Assembly: GCA_032191485.1 (NCBI GenBank)
Contig: JAVDOI010000020.1
Location: forward strand, 412,501-476,500
DNA: 64,000 nucleotides
Origin: Leptoclinus maculatus
Lineage: Eukaryota; Chordata; Actinopteri; Perciformes; Stichaeidae
Direction: 5' to 3'
In this document: piece by piece, positions 47,495 to 58,219 of the stretch
Position numbering within the stretch: the stretch's first letter is position 1
Layout: every line of letters begins with the position of its first letter
Made by a program: the position numbers and the translations under genes
The notes under the pieces: generated by a model
Told to the model about the DNA's origin: nothing
The model's input: the letters and a program-made list of their open reading frames with translations, nothing else
The model's database searches: none

Positions 47495-47710
47495 TACCTC
47501 CTGTCGTTCTGCAATATTCCGCTTTGTCTTCCTCAGTGTGCGTGTTAAGGACAAAACCGCAAAGATACATGAGAAGGACAACGCAGAAAGTGCAAAGCTT
47601 AGAAATAGTTCCCACTGTCCGTGGGGAGGCGCACAGTTAATCAGAAGAGGACCAGAAACCAGAGTGAATTCGCCTTCAAAATAAAAGGGTTTTCTGTCAC
47701 TTTCAGGCCT
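47495..47710 (-). CDS. Unassigned exon-like frame with a membrane segment
   Basis: On the minus strand an acceptor-like 'tatgttcag' (ending at about 47707) precedes an open frame through 'PESDRKPFYFEGEFTLVSGP', 'INCAPPHGQWELF', a hydrophobic helix 'LSFALSALSFSCIFAVLSL' and a basic 'TRTLRKTKRNIAERQE', ending at a donor GTAACC (about 47497). The other frames are interrupted, and the acidic and basic pattern around the helix is protein-like. I do not recognise the family. It could be one internal exon of a small membrane protein or a remnant. The open frame continues upstream to an ATG at 47812, but that part is low-complexity and probably intronic. Confidence 0.3.
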
Positions 47711-48449
47711 GAACATATAAGCAGTTTTTTTGATGGCATTCTTTATAATGTAAGTGACATAATTCAGAATGAGACAAAAAAACAATAAGTGTAAGTGGAC
47801 ATTAGCTACCATGTAGCCTACATGCTGAACATATACATTCTATATTACATCTACAATATCATAGACCATCTACAACATACTAGTAGCCCACACTATAATG
47901 ACAAAAATAAATATACAATTACAAATATAAAGAATATAAAAAAATGTGATAATGTTGCAAACCATCAAAGAAAAGAGATCAAATAGAGCTCAGTACAGTT
48001 TACTGTTCTGCTGGTTTTCACTTCTGTGGCAATGTCAGTTTGTGCCCGTGTTAATAACACCTCCTTCAATTCTTCCATTCTTCCATTTCCTTCCAAATCG
48101 GACTCCTTTTTACTTCATCTTTTTCTTTTAATAGAGGGGTTCTAACCGTTGCCATTACATTTGATTGTAAACTCCTCTTATTTTGCATATATTATTGTGC
48201 ATATCTTTTTTAATAAATTGTTTCTAACATTCAGTTCTCCTTTGTCCTTCTTATCATTGTAGTATATGCAGTAATTGTTGTTTGTTTTTTGTTACATCCT
48301 GAATAACTAGCATACATTTGTAAATGTAAGCCTAAATTCTGCGTTGGCAAAACTGCAGGAATGCCAGATTTGATGTAAAGGTCTTGTGAAAATGACAGAA
48401 ATATCAATCACGTGCATTTAGCTTATAGGTTACTGGAAACAAGCAATAT

Positions 48450-48960
48450 GACCTCTAAAGAGTGTTACGTCACGACCGCTGAGTTTTATTTTGAAACGCA
48501 CAACCGGATCCCAGGTATTATGGCGTGCAGCTTGACGCTGGTACCTGTCAAACAGTCCGTTCTCCTCGGTGTGTTGCCGAAATGCCGGTTGGCTTCAGAC
48601 TAACAGGGCTAAAGACTCACGGCAGTGTGCTGTCTCTCACAGAATGTATTCTAACTTGACCTTGCGTCCCCGGCACACTTAACGGATTGCTCACCGGTCC
48701 CGGGGGATTTCTTCTTCTCCGCAGCGCCCTGCATTGCAACGGAATGGGAGCTGAATGAAGTGGAAGTCGGACGTGGATACAGGCTGATGGACCAGGAACA
48801 ACAGGGGGAAGAGCAGCCCGCTGTAGCCCGATACAGTGCTGATCGCCGGCATGACCTACTTCGCACAGAGGACGTGTCTTCAGGACATCTCTGCTGCTGC
48901 ATGGGTACATTGACGCGCTGCTCAACCTTGTAACACAGTAATAAGTGACCTTCATTTTGA
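48450..48960. promoter_or_regulatory. CpG-rich region, probable promoter or 5' UTR of the PAQR gene
   Basis: CpG density rises sharply compared with the AT-rich DNA on either side, and open frames appear on both strands, as is common in CpG islands. It lies 0.5-1 kb upstream of the single PAQR coding exon. Candidate short frames (48520-48603; 48782 onward, with 'MDQEQQGEEQPAVARYSADR') have no recognisable homology. It could be bidirectional, serving the minus-strand exon at 47.5 kb as well. Confidence 0.35.
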
Positions 48961-49495
48961 TTTGCTGCTTCAGAACTGTCCACAACAAGACACGTGAAGT
49001 CGCTTTTGATGAAACAAACATCCACGCAGACCATATCCTATGCAAAGTAAGGGAACTAAATAAAATGCACGAAAAGCAGTGCATGCTGGATGTTTTGCTG
49101 ACCTTTTGCAACGCACGGGGGGCTTAAGAGAAAACCAAAAGGAGAAAATTAACCAAGCAGGTGGCCCAGGGATTCTGGGTACTACTCTCTGCCCTGCCAT
49201 TTTCTGTCTGTCTGACTATACACCAGCTCTGCTCTTTGGAGTAGTCGACAGCTCTCGGGGCCCACAGTGGAGCCGGGGTCAAAGGTCTTAAGAAGAGCAG
49301 GGCTGAAAGGTCTTTTTTAAGCCGGAGGAGGAGCCTGCAGATGCCTTACCTACTCATTAGCAAGAGAGTGTATGGGGATCACTTACTATGCCGTGATTAG
49401 CAATAAAGTCATCAGCCAAGCAATAAACACTGAAGTACTGTGCAGGAAAAGACAGATTCAAATAGACATTTTTGACCGTCAGCAAACTGAACATT

Positions 49496-50653
49496 ATGCT
49501 TCTGAACTGTGGCCAGTCGTTACCTCTTCTGAGGCATACGGATGTGCCGCCGCGTGTCATAGAAAACTTCATCCTGACTGGCTACCGCTTCCCAAACTAC
49601 AGCCTGAGGGATTGCTTACTATCGGCATTCAGGCCCACCAATGAAACAGGCAACTTCTGGACACACTTCCTCCCAGTTTTTATTTTTTCATACTATTTTG
49701 TGGAGGTGTTTGGTTGGGAAGGTGCGCCAAATGGCGACGCCCCGTTCTTCTATCCGTTATGGAACTACTTTATCGGGGTGTTCTGTCTGTTAATGGCTAG
49801 CAGCATGGCCCACCTGCTCAACTCAATGTCTCTGGTGGTAAGAGAAGTCTGCTTCTTTGTGGATTATGGCACTATCAGTTCCTACACCGTTGGCTCATCA
49901 TTGGCGTACTACTACTACATCCACCCTCGGGCAGGGATAGTAGAGACGGGAGGCCGAAATGGCACCCATATGGACTTGAAACTTGAACCTGCAGGATCTC
50001 TTACATCATCCTATGCAATCCCAGAATTCTCTGTGTTTTTTGAGACCTTCTACATCCCGACCGCATGCGTTGTAGCAATCATTTGCGTCTTATCTTGCTG
50101 CAACACTCGCCATAGGTGGAGGCGGTATCGGTACGTCATCCGAACCTTTGTTTTCCTCCTCCCGTTCCTCGTCTCCTCCACGCCAATCTTCTACCGCCTC
50201 CTCACCAGATCGCCTTACTCCACCACCTCCTCTTTCGTGGCTTCCACCTCCACGGCCAGCTTCTTCTATCGCCACTGCCTCTGGCTGCTGGTGTCGGCCG
50301 TCTTCAACATCAGCAAGTTCCCCGAGCGGCTAGCCCCGGGCCGCTTCGACATCTGGGGCCACAGCCACCAGTGGTTCCACTGTTGCACGTTTTTGTCCAT
50401 CCTCGACGAACTCCACATGATCAAGATCGAGGTGAGGGCAATCCTGCTCAGCCCGACTCTGCTTTTGCCCCCTGCCATCCTCTCCCGCCTACCAGGACCT
50501 ACCATAGCTTCCACCTACGGGGTGATGTTCCTCCTCCAGACCACCATCATCTCCATCATCGTGTGGTTCTCCTGGCATGCCAACAGCATCCATGGACCCC
50601 AGAGAGACCAGCTGGAAAAGGAACACCCCAAGAAACCCCTGAAATGCCACTGA
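49496..50653 (+). CDS. Progestin and adipoQ receptor family member, PAQR9-like, single exon
   Basis: From ATG 49496 (A at -3) to TGA, 385 codons; the upstream in-frame stop is at 49463. This is a PAQR-family receptor with seven or more helices, acting in the plasma membrane as a steroid/adiponectin-type receptor. Diagnostic blocks are 'RPTNETGNFWTHFLP' (47-60), S102-xxx-H106 in 'ASSMAHLL', D123 in 'FFVDYG', and H291-xxx-H295 in 'GHSHQWFH'. These are the zinc and active-site residues conserved across PAQRs. 'AYYYY', 'SCCNTRHRW', 'FYRHCLWLLVSAVFNISKFP' and 'CCTFLSILDE' point to PAQR9 (mPR epsilon), which is also intronless and about 377 aa. 'PERLAPGRFD' is shared with PAQR5/6. A Ser/Thr-rich loop (about 240-255) is an extra feature. 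The C terminus is charged. Confidence 0.88.
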   Translation: MLLNCGQSLPLLRHTDVPPRVIENFILTGYRFPNYSLRDCLLSAFRPTNETGNFWTHFLPVFIFSYYFVEVFGWEGAPNGDAPFFYPLWNYFIGVFCLLMASSMAHLLNSMSLVVREVCFFVDYGTISSYTVGSSLAYYYYIHPRAGIVETGGRNGTHMDLKLEPAGSLTSSYAIPEFSVFFETFYIPTACVVAIICVLSCCNTRHRWRRYRYVIRTFVFLLPFLVSSTPIFYRLLTRSPYSTTSSFVASTSTASFFYRHCLWLLVSAVFNISKFPERLAPGRFDIWGHSHQWFHCCTFLSILDELHMIKIEVRAILLSPTLLLPPAILSRLPGPTIASTYGVMFLLQTTIISIIVWFSWHANSIHGPQRDQLEKEHPKKPLKCH

Positions 50654-53510
50654 TCACAAAGACATCATTTATTTATTTGTATCCCAACTGTGAAGGAAGG
50701 TTTGCACACGCATACAGAGCCATGCCACAAAGACAAGTAAAACAATATTTCCCTCCTAATTTCAAGTCCCTCATATGTTCCAATCCCTTCAACAGCTTTT
50801 TTTTCAAGCTTTCATGAGCGGAAATCTGGGACGATGGGAGATGAAAGGATTATATTCTGAGCTCACCGCAGGGTGGCTGTCTGGTTGAGTGGATATTGAA
50901 AGTCCTTGCCAGTTCTTTCCCCTGAGCTCATCCAGCATGTTCCAACAGGATGCCTGAGCAGTGGCGATAATAACTACCTCCGGGGACTGTACACTTGAGG
51001 ACACTGGAAAGGTGTTGGTACCCAGAAGAACTGTTCCATATAACATGTGGGTAATGTGGCGTAAATGTAAGCGTGAGCATTTACAGAAGTTGCTGTTGTC
51101 AAGTAGTTCCTCCTGTTCCACTTCCCCTTCCCTCTAACCTTACACAGCATCTTCTGAAAAGTCTCTGCTATGGTTGCTGAATGAATCCTTTTCTGGCCTT
51201 TGTTGACCACACCGTCTCTTCCTCTTGACGCTCACACGCAGTCTCATTTCCTCTCTTTCCAAGTGACAGTTGCAACAGGAAGTGCGGTGGCCTTGACGAC
51301 GCAACAGAAATAGCTGAGAGCTCATATCAGTCGTAAAGTAAAGCACGTTCAGGGGGAAGCCATTAAGAAGCCATGTTCGCTTTTTAACCTTTAAGGACGC
51401 CTATCATTACTAAAGCGTGTAATGATGTCCTGCTGACATGTTCTGTTGAGTTATTTAGAATACATCTGCTTTATGTATGGTTTTCATTACACTGATGACT
51501 AGTTCTTCATAGACTATGCTCACATGGTTTAAAGTGTAAATCTCATGTTTTCTAATCAGTATGAAAAGCATACTGGACCTGGTACACACTCTACCTACAT
51601 ACATGGTTTGCATCATACCAGCAACAGCTCCAGTTTGAAGGCCTGCTGTGTGATGGATGATGGGGATAGATGGAACAAGGACGATGAAAGCAGAGGTTGT
51701 GCTTTGCATGTCGTGTGATGTACAGCAACCTCTCCTAGCTAAAGCCATACTTTGGAAAAGTGGTAGTTAAAAGACTAGCAATATTGTACTGTTGTACAAC
51801 AGTACATCATCAGGCACTTCCTGGATAGATTTGCACTTGACAGATTAGATTACAGTAAATTCACTTAGCAGTTTGTACCTTATATATATTATCATCACGT
51901 TCAAGTCACAGAGCTAAGCATATCTTGCATACCTGGCATTCTTAACCAGAAGGTCATTTAATCCTGCTGTTATGAGGGTACTTCCATAATCCTCAGTGAC
52001 TCTTGTACTGAGCCCTTGAAGTACCCCCCAAGAGATTTTCTTTTTAATCGTACGCACACAAGATGAATAATAAATAATCATTCTTTGGGGGTACGTAGTC
52101 TTCCAATCATCTGGAATAAGATCAGTTATATTAGCCTTATTTCATAGCTCTATACAAAGATATATATTTTAGAACAGAGCAACTTCAGGAACAGGTTTAA
52201 AAATACATGTTTCATGCTGGAATGTTTGTTCATCCCAGTGGACAGAAAAGTGATTAAACAATCGGGAATTATCTTCAGAACAACATTAAATGTTGTCAAA
52301 GACCTGTTTTTAAAAAAAATTATGAGGTATTTATCATTTGAGAAGAATGCATGCTTGGGTTTGTGAGAGGCACAAACTGGGTTCACCATGTAGATTAAAT
52401 GCTATCATCTCTTTATTCAACGTTCAACTGCATGACGCAGTGTTCCGCCTTATTGCTAGCAGGTATTTCTGTGTTGTAGGATCATATCCTGTCTGCATAA
52501 ATGTTAGTTTTTACCCCTTGTTGAAGTACCCATGTAGACGTCTGCTCTCCCGTCTTTCTTGTTGTTTTTTAATGAGTTCTGCAACCTGACAGGCCCTAGT
52601 GCTGCTGTGTACCCGAGCCGGTCCTCCCTGATGAGGGGAGAGGAAATAGGATTTGATTCTGAATAGAATTGTAGTTATTCCTTTGTTCTGAGTTAATTTG
52701 CACACTGAAAATGGACCATGACTATTTGCGCTCAGACGAAGATTCATGTGTTTTCTCTGCGTGTTTTTATGTAATTGTGTCATGTCCTCAGTGATTTTGT
52801 CCTGTCAAGCTGTCTGTCTCTGAGGGAGTTGCATCTTACATTTTTACCTCCCACATCGCATTGACATGTTGAAATCATGTTGGTCACTGTCGGATTTAAA
52901 AAATGTTACGATTACCACTGTATTAGTTCTACTTGTATCTGCACATTAACTTTTTAGAGATGAAAACTGAGTTGTTAATTATGTATGACACCACAATGGG
53001 TGCGTAAGGACCAGATTGTGGTTGTGGTTGTGATACTCATGCTGTTATGGTGCACTTTAAAGCTTCTTCAAAGCTCCTCAACATGTTCCTTTAGGGGAAC
53101 CCTGCAGTACTGTATTATTTCAGAACATTTCAGGTTTAAGTTGTGCTTTCTAATGAATAGTCAGATTCATCGGGTAACAATGCATCCAATGTTGAAGTCA
53201 TGTTTCTACCTCAATAGAGCATGTGTGTCACTGTGGCGATGACAAGAACCAACGCTGAACTGGATCTCGTCCCGTCCCCCGTCTAGATGCCAGACTTGAA
53301 TCTGTCGATGTTAGAGTTCAGTATATGAATGTTAGACTTACACACTGCTGTATCTAACCCAGTCAAGTACTCAGGGGTGACTGAGGAACGACACTAACCC
53401 GTTATTTACACATGCATTTAAATGATACATTACTGGAGGATGATTAAAGAATCTGTGTCTGTTATTGATTATTTAAATAGCACTAATATGGATGATTAAA
53501 TAAATAAATT
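50654..53510 (+). other. Probable 3' UTR and downstream flank of the PAQR gene
   Basis: No coding exon is supported. AATAAA hexamers on the plus strand at 52069-52074 and 53499-53504 could end a long 3' UTR. A perfect 22-bp palindrome (arm TGTACTGTTGT) lies at 51785-51806. Confidence 0.35.
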
Positions 53511-53934
53511 ATGCAGAGAACTATTATCAGTGTGGCAATTTATTTATTTCACTGTGTAGACGTTGATCAGGAGGCTTGACGTGGCTCTGGATTCTAACCA
53601 ACATGGTCTGTGGAGTTTTTTCCAGCCATACTGTTTACCATTTGTTCCAGAGGGAATATCTGGACAACTGGATTTCCAGGAAGAATCCTAAATACTTTAA
53701 TTATCTTTTTTAACTTTTCATTCAGTGCCACTAACAGGTTAAAATGTTGTCTTGTACAAACAGCATACTTAGACAACAATAGCATCTAACAATAAAACAT
53801 GTTAACATGTAAACTATGGTTGTGTTTCTGTACTACTTTATGCTAACATTTACGTAGTAACATGCTAAATGGTACACTCCAAGCAAACATAGGGCCGTAC
53901 CATTTAGGACAAAGGTAAAGATCTCTGTATTATG

Positions 53935-54200
53935 CCTCTGCACTGCTGACAGCTATGGCCGGAGGCATTATGTTTTGGGGTTTTCTGTCTGTCTGTCTGA
54001 ACCATATTCGTGAATATCTCAAGACTGCTTTGAGCAAATTTCTACAAATTTGGGACAACCATACATTTGGACTTGAGGATGAACTGATGAGATTTTCGTG
54101 GTTCAAGGTCACTGTAACCTCACAAAGCACGTTTTTGGCCATAAGTCAAGAATTCATGCTAAATATGTCAATTTGTTATAAATGTCTAATAAATACAATT
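53935..54200 (+). repeat. Dispersed repeat family E
   Basis: 'ccggaggcattatgttttgg', a CTGT-rich run, 'tctcaagactgctttgagca' and 'ttggccataagtcaagaatt' form a long block of a repeat type common in fish genomes. The frames through it are short and unrelated to proteins I know. Confidence 0.55.
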
Positions 54201-54771
54201 ATGAAGGGATGACATGTTGGACAGACATGAATGTAAACTGCAACTTGACTGGTTGGCGGAATAATACAAAAAAGTGAGGCGGGAATTCTATTGTGGGAGT
54301 TTAGTAACCTGGGAGGATTTATGTTCTACAATTAAAAGATCACACTTGGTGGGTATGTTAAAGACTGTTTTTTGTTTTAGACTTAATACATTGAAAGTGA
54401 CCATTCGAAACAGCAACAATTAAATTGTCCAATTATATTCCTGGCAGTGTGGAGAAGACTTTAAAAACAGCATTTCAAGTTGGGAAACAAAATTCCCTGA
54501 AAAGACATTTAAACAATTCACTAAATTGAGTAGATGAGTAAAATGTAAAAATGCAAATACATTTTTGATGCTGTATTTTCAATGTCAACATGTTCTGGGG
54601 TGACGTGGCTGTGGCCCTGCACAATAGCTGGTTACTTGCTAACATTAGCACTGAAAAATGAAACCCTGTGCTTGCAAAGGGAGACATGTACTGGAACTTC
54701 TTCTTGGTGAACAACAGTCCGGTGCGTTGACTGTGAGCGGTTTCCTGAAATGTTATCATTGTAGTATCTTG

Positions 54772-55455
54772 CAGTGGTGGGCCGTCAGGGCCTGCAAAGC
54801 CTTCTCTGCTGGCCTAAACAATATCACAAAGTTATATCTATTTTATAATTTTTCTTAAATACACTACATGTATCATAATTTATAAAAATATTTTTCCAAT
54901 TATCTTATTTTCTCATTGCACAGCTACTGTCTTCCTCAGTTGCTCTGCTTCCAGTGCAGCTTGTTTTAAGTAGAGCTTTTATCCAATCAGATTTCACCTC
55001 TGTGTCTCTAGGTAAGAAGAGAGGCCCGAGGCCTGCAGACTCACAAGTGCCTCCATGTGCCGTTTAAATGAATGGGGACGATATTGTTTATTGTCATAGT
55101 GTTCAACCAATCAGATCTTTAGTTTGACATGTTGGGCGTATTCTTTGAGTGTCAGAGCCTGCTAGCCCCATACTAGCCGGCCCACAACTACGTCAGCATT
55201 ACTGCAGCTCACAGTGCAGCTCTGCCGAGAGGTGCAGGGTGTGCTGTGATTGGTCAGTGGGCGAGCATGTGACTAAAGTGAAACGAAACTTAACTTGCCC
55301 GCAAAGCTTAGTTGGAGGAGTAAGAGTTCAAATTGAAAGATATGGAAGAAATTATAACATTTGGTGGGTTTTGCTTGGTGTAGTTTTTTTTCTGAAGGAG
55401 GAGAAACGGATTTAGTGGCGGAGTTACTGATAACGCCTTTCTCAAGAAAGGACAT
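54772..55455 (+). mobile_element. hAT transposon copy 2, 3' truncated, inside the Gypsy 5' LTR
   Basis: It starts CAGTGGTGGGCCGTCAGG and follows copy 3 (62725) through 'cttctctgctggcctaaaca', 'gcttttatccaatcagattt' and 'ctgaaggaggagaaacggat' to about 55455, where similarity to the other copies stops. The right terminal repeat is missing. The last shared part encodes the transposase N terminus (E-T-D-L-V-A-E-L-L), with its start codon lost. Confidence 0.75.
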
Positions 55456-55770
55456 TTCAAGTTTCGTAAAATGCCGATATTTTTCGGTGAACGGAACTTG
55501 CATTTTTTAACGCCTAGCGAGCGGCATCTCATGCAAACACTCTCTAATGCTGCGGATTGAGTCGAATCGAGTTTCTTTGCGACGTCCACGCCGTTTCCCA
55601 AAAATGTAACGGCCGCTTGAGAGCCTGTCAGACGCTGAAAGAGCTGCAACAAAGCGCTGCAGGAACGCCCGAGCCGGTGGGGGTCGGGGGGGGGGTCTCC
55701 GAGCACCTTGCTTGTGCATGGAGGAGAGCGAGGCAAGGACGATAACAACAACAACATTGGGGGTAAATTG
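55456..55770. other. Junction segment between hAT copy 2 and Gypsy pol
   Basis: GC-rich sequence with a G-run (55687-55696) that matches neither hAT copy 3 nor a part of Gypsy that I recognise. It may be residual Gypsy gag/leader, a further insertion, or host DNA brought in by the deletion that removed the hAT right end. Confidence 0.35.
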
Positions 55771-57193
55771 CACCAGTGCCCGGTGTGCAGTGAGCTGTTG
55801 CCCACCTCGCCGCATCCCATATGCCCTGCACAACCGACTCAAAGATGAGCTTGATGAAATGGAAAAAATTTATATAATCCAAAAGGTCACAGAGCCGACT
55901 GAGTGGGTAAATGCACTAGTGACAGTGGAAAAGCCTAAAACAGGAAAGCTTAGGGTGTGTTTAGATCCCCGCCCCCTAAACAAAGCTATCCAGAGACCCC
56001 ACTATCCACTTCCCACTCTAGACGATGTCACACCAAGACTAGCCGGAGCACAGTACTTCAGTGTACTGGACGTTAGATCTGGATACTGGACGATAAAACT
56101 CAGCCATGAATCATCCATGCTGACCACGTTCAACACCATCTACGGCAGATATCGGTTCAAAAGGCTCCCTTTCGGAATCATTTCTGCACAGGATGAGTTT
56201 CAGAGGAGAGTTGATGAGGCCTACGAGGGGCTTCAGGGTGCCATCGTAGATGACATTTTGGTGTATGGCCGCACCAAAGAGGAGCACGATGCCAACCTGC
56301 GCGCCATGCTGGAGACAACCAGGGAGAGAGGAATAAAGCTAAACAAAGACAAAAGCATCATCTGCGTCTCTGAGGTGAGCTATTTTGGACATAGACTGAC
56401 ACGAGAAGGCATCAAGCCCGACCCTAACAAGGTCAAGGCAATTAAAGAAATGGCTCCCCCACGCAGCAAAGCAGAGCTGGAGACCATACTGGGCATGGTC
56501 ACCTACCTCTCCAAGTTTGCACCCAGACTTTCAGAGACAATTGCCCCGCTCAGACAACTGCTGAAAGAGAACAGTGAATTCACGTGGGACTCAAATCAAG
56601 ACGTTGCATTCCAGCAAATGAAAGAACTGCTAACACAGGAGCCCGGCCCAGTGCTCACATACTTCGACCACACCAAAGATGTGAAACTACAAGTCAATGC
56701 ATCAAAATGCGGCTTAGGAGCAGTCTTGCTCCAGGGAGAGAAGCAGCGAGTAAGCAGCTGTAAGCAGCGAGCAAGAGACGTACTGTTCTGGCCCGGAATG
56801 TGCAAACAGATAGAGGCACTGGTAGGATCTTGCAGCATCTGCCTTGAGCGACGCAGCTCCAATACAAAAGAATCAATGCTCTCGCATCCTATCCCGGAAC
56901 AACCTTGGCAAACAGTAGCCACAGACTTGTTCACCTGGCACAGTACTCACTATATAGTTGTTGTTGACTATAATAGTAGGTACTTCGAGGTAGAAAAAAT
57001 CACTAACCTCACATCCGCAACTGTCATCCAGAAGCTGAAATCCATGTTCGCCAGATTTGGAATACCCCAGACAGTAATCAGTGACAATGGACCTTGTTAC
57101 AGTTCACAAGAGTTCAGAGGTTTTGCTCACGCATGGGACTTTGAGCATATCACGAGTAGCCCGCTGTACCCACAGAGTAACGTACTCCAGTAA
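55771..57193 (+). pseudogene. Ty3/Gypsy pol: reverse transcriptase and integrase with an internal deletion
   Basis: The frame opens in the pre-RT segment ('PPRRIPYALHNRLKDELDEM'). It then shows RT blocks 'LVTVEKPKTGKLRVCLDPR'-like text, 'YFSVLDVRSGYW', 'FKRLPFGI' and the catalytic 'IVDDILVYG' (V-D-D variant of Y/F-x-D-D). 'GYFGHRLTREGI'-like and 'LGMVTYLSKFAPRLSE' follow. After 'GLGAVLLQ' the RNase H domain is deleted and the frame jumps to the integrase zinc-finger end ('QRARDVLFWPGM', 'CSICL') and core ('ATDLF', 'VISDNGPCYSSQEF'). It stops at 57193 before the third catalytic acidic residue. It resembles K02A2.6-type Gypsy polyproteins. It cannot be functional. Confidence 0.85.
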
Positions 57194-57214
57194 ACCTCAG
57201 TTTACTGGAATACA

Positions 57215-57732
57215 GAAACACACCAGTTGATGGACTGAAGTCACCAGCGCAGCTGCTAATGAGCAGGTGTCTGCGCTCAATCCTACCAATCACGGAAAAA
57301 CAACTGCAACCTGAACTTGTCTGTCGCAGCGCAGTTCACAGCAGAAGGCAACTGTGCCAACAGGGACAAAAACAATACTACGACAGGAATGCTAGGACAC
57401 TACCGGCACTACCAGAAGGAGCTATGGTCCGTTTCCAGCTTACATGGGAACCCGCAACAGTCGTCGAGCCAGCAGGTACCCAGAGGTCCTACAACATTCG
57501 CACTGATGGAGGTCACATGCTCAGGCGTAACCGGCGTCACCTCCTGCAGACGTGTGAAAGTGGCGCAAGCCAAGTACGTCCACCAAACAACCACCCGGTA
57601 GAGCCTGAGGACACTGAGTCTCAAACAGTACAGCAGGACCCTGCAGGTCATACAGGTCCCAAACAGCCACCAGACTGTACTACCACAAGATCAGGCCACA
57701 TAGTGAAGCCTAGAGACATATTAGACTTGTGA
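57215..57732 (+). pseudogene. Ty3/Gypsy pol C-terminal remnant
   Basis: After a deletion that removes the end of the integrase core, the frame resumes with 'LLEYRNTPVDGLKSPAQLLM', then 'RCLRSILPI' and 'QKQYYDRNARTLPALPEGAM'. It continues through an integrase C-terminal region with 'SYNIRTDGGHMLRRNRRHLL', ending at TGA 57732. The region to the polypurine tract is non-coding. Confidence 0.75.
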
Positions 57733-57977
57733 TACCCAACAGGAAAAGAACTGAAGGATATGTTCATGAAAATAAAGTGTTTGTTTGAAACAGTTGAAAT
57801 GTCGTTTAGACATAAACTGTTGATGAGAAAATGTTTCATATTTCGTTCAGTAACAGTGTTTTTGCAGATTTGGCATATGTAGCTGCCTATATGCAGTTTT
57901 TCTGAAGTGTTTAAATGGATAATGTTTATTATTTCATTTGGTAGCTATAGCCATGTTTTGTTTCAAAAGAAGGGGGA

Positions 57978-58154
57978 TGTAGTATCTTGGATACTTCCGG
58001 TTCAGGTAACCGTCATGTTGTGATGATGTCAGCAATGTGCGCCAGAATGTGAAACACGAGAAATAAAGATGGACGCCCACCGCGCCCTATGAGACAAACT
58101 GGTATCATTCGTTTTACTTAGACACTTAAATGTCAGTAGAAACAGAATATTACA
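57978..58154 (+). repeat. Gypsy 3' LTR
   Basis: The 177-bp repeat runs from TGTAGTATC to ATATTACA with TGTA/TACA inverted ends. It contains an 'aaataaaga' polyadenylation-like motif at about 58060. Its first 12 bases equal 54760-54771. Confidence 0.75.
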
Positions 58155-58167
58155 GTCATCACTGTGA

Positions 58168-58218
58168 GGTTGCCAGGTTGGAACCATTGTTTTTGTTCAG
58201 TGATTGTATCTGGCAACC
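58168..58218. mobile_element. Short inverted-repeat element (GGTTGCCAG ends), copy 2
   Basis: It starts GGTTGCCAGG and ends 'atctggcaacc', a shorter relative of 43985-44062. It sits 8 bases beyond the Gypsy target duplication. Confidence 0.45.
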
Positions 58219-58219
58219 A

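Larger units (their letters stand above)
54760..58154 (+). mobile_element. Ty3/Gypsy LTR retrotransposon, decayed, with nested hAT
   Basis: The 3' LTR is 57978-58154 (TGTAGTATCTTGG... to ...ATATTACA), preceded by a polypurine tract (aaaagaaggggga). At 54760-54771 the first 12 bases of the same LTR (TGTAGTATCTTG) survive, followed at once by a hAT end. The flanking duplications are atcat (54755-54759) and gtcat (58155-58159), 4 of 5. This defines the element's outer ends. The rest of the 5' LTR, gag and protease are gone. Pol is partial (see the next entries). Confidence 0.75.

Noticed and set aside
48617..49111. 164-codon minus-strand gene
   Set aside because: It is arginine- and proline-rich with no domain, and overlapping open frames on both strands are expected in a CpG-rich region.
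49472..49495. Longer PAQR start eight codons upstream
   Set aside because: The codon at 49472 is TTG in the DNA; the first real ATG in frame is 49496.
50116..50817. 233-codon frame overlapping the PAQR gene
   Set aside because: It is a shadow of the PAQR coding sequence in another frame; the PAQR frame holds all conserved motifs.
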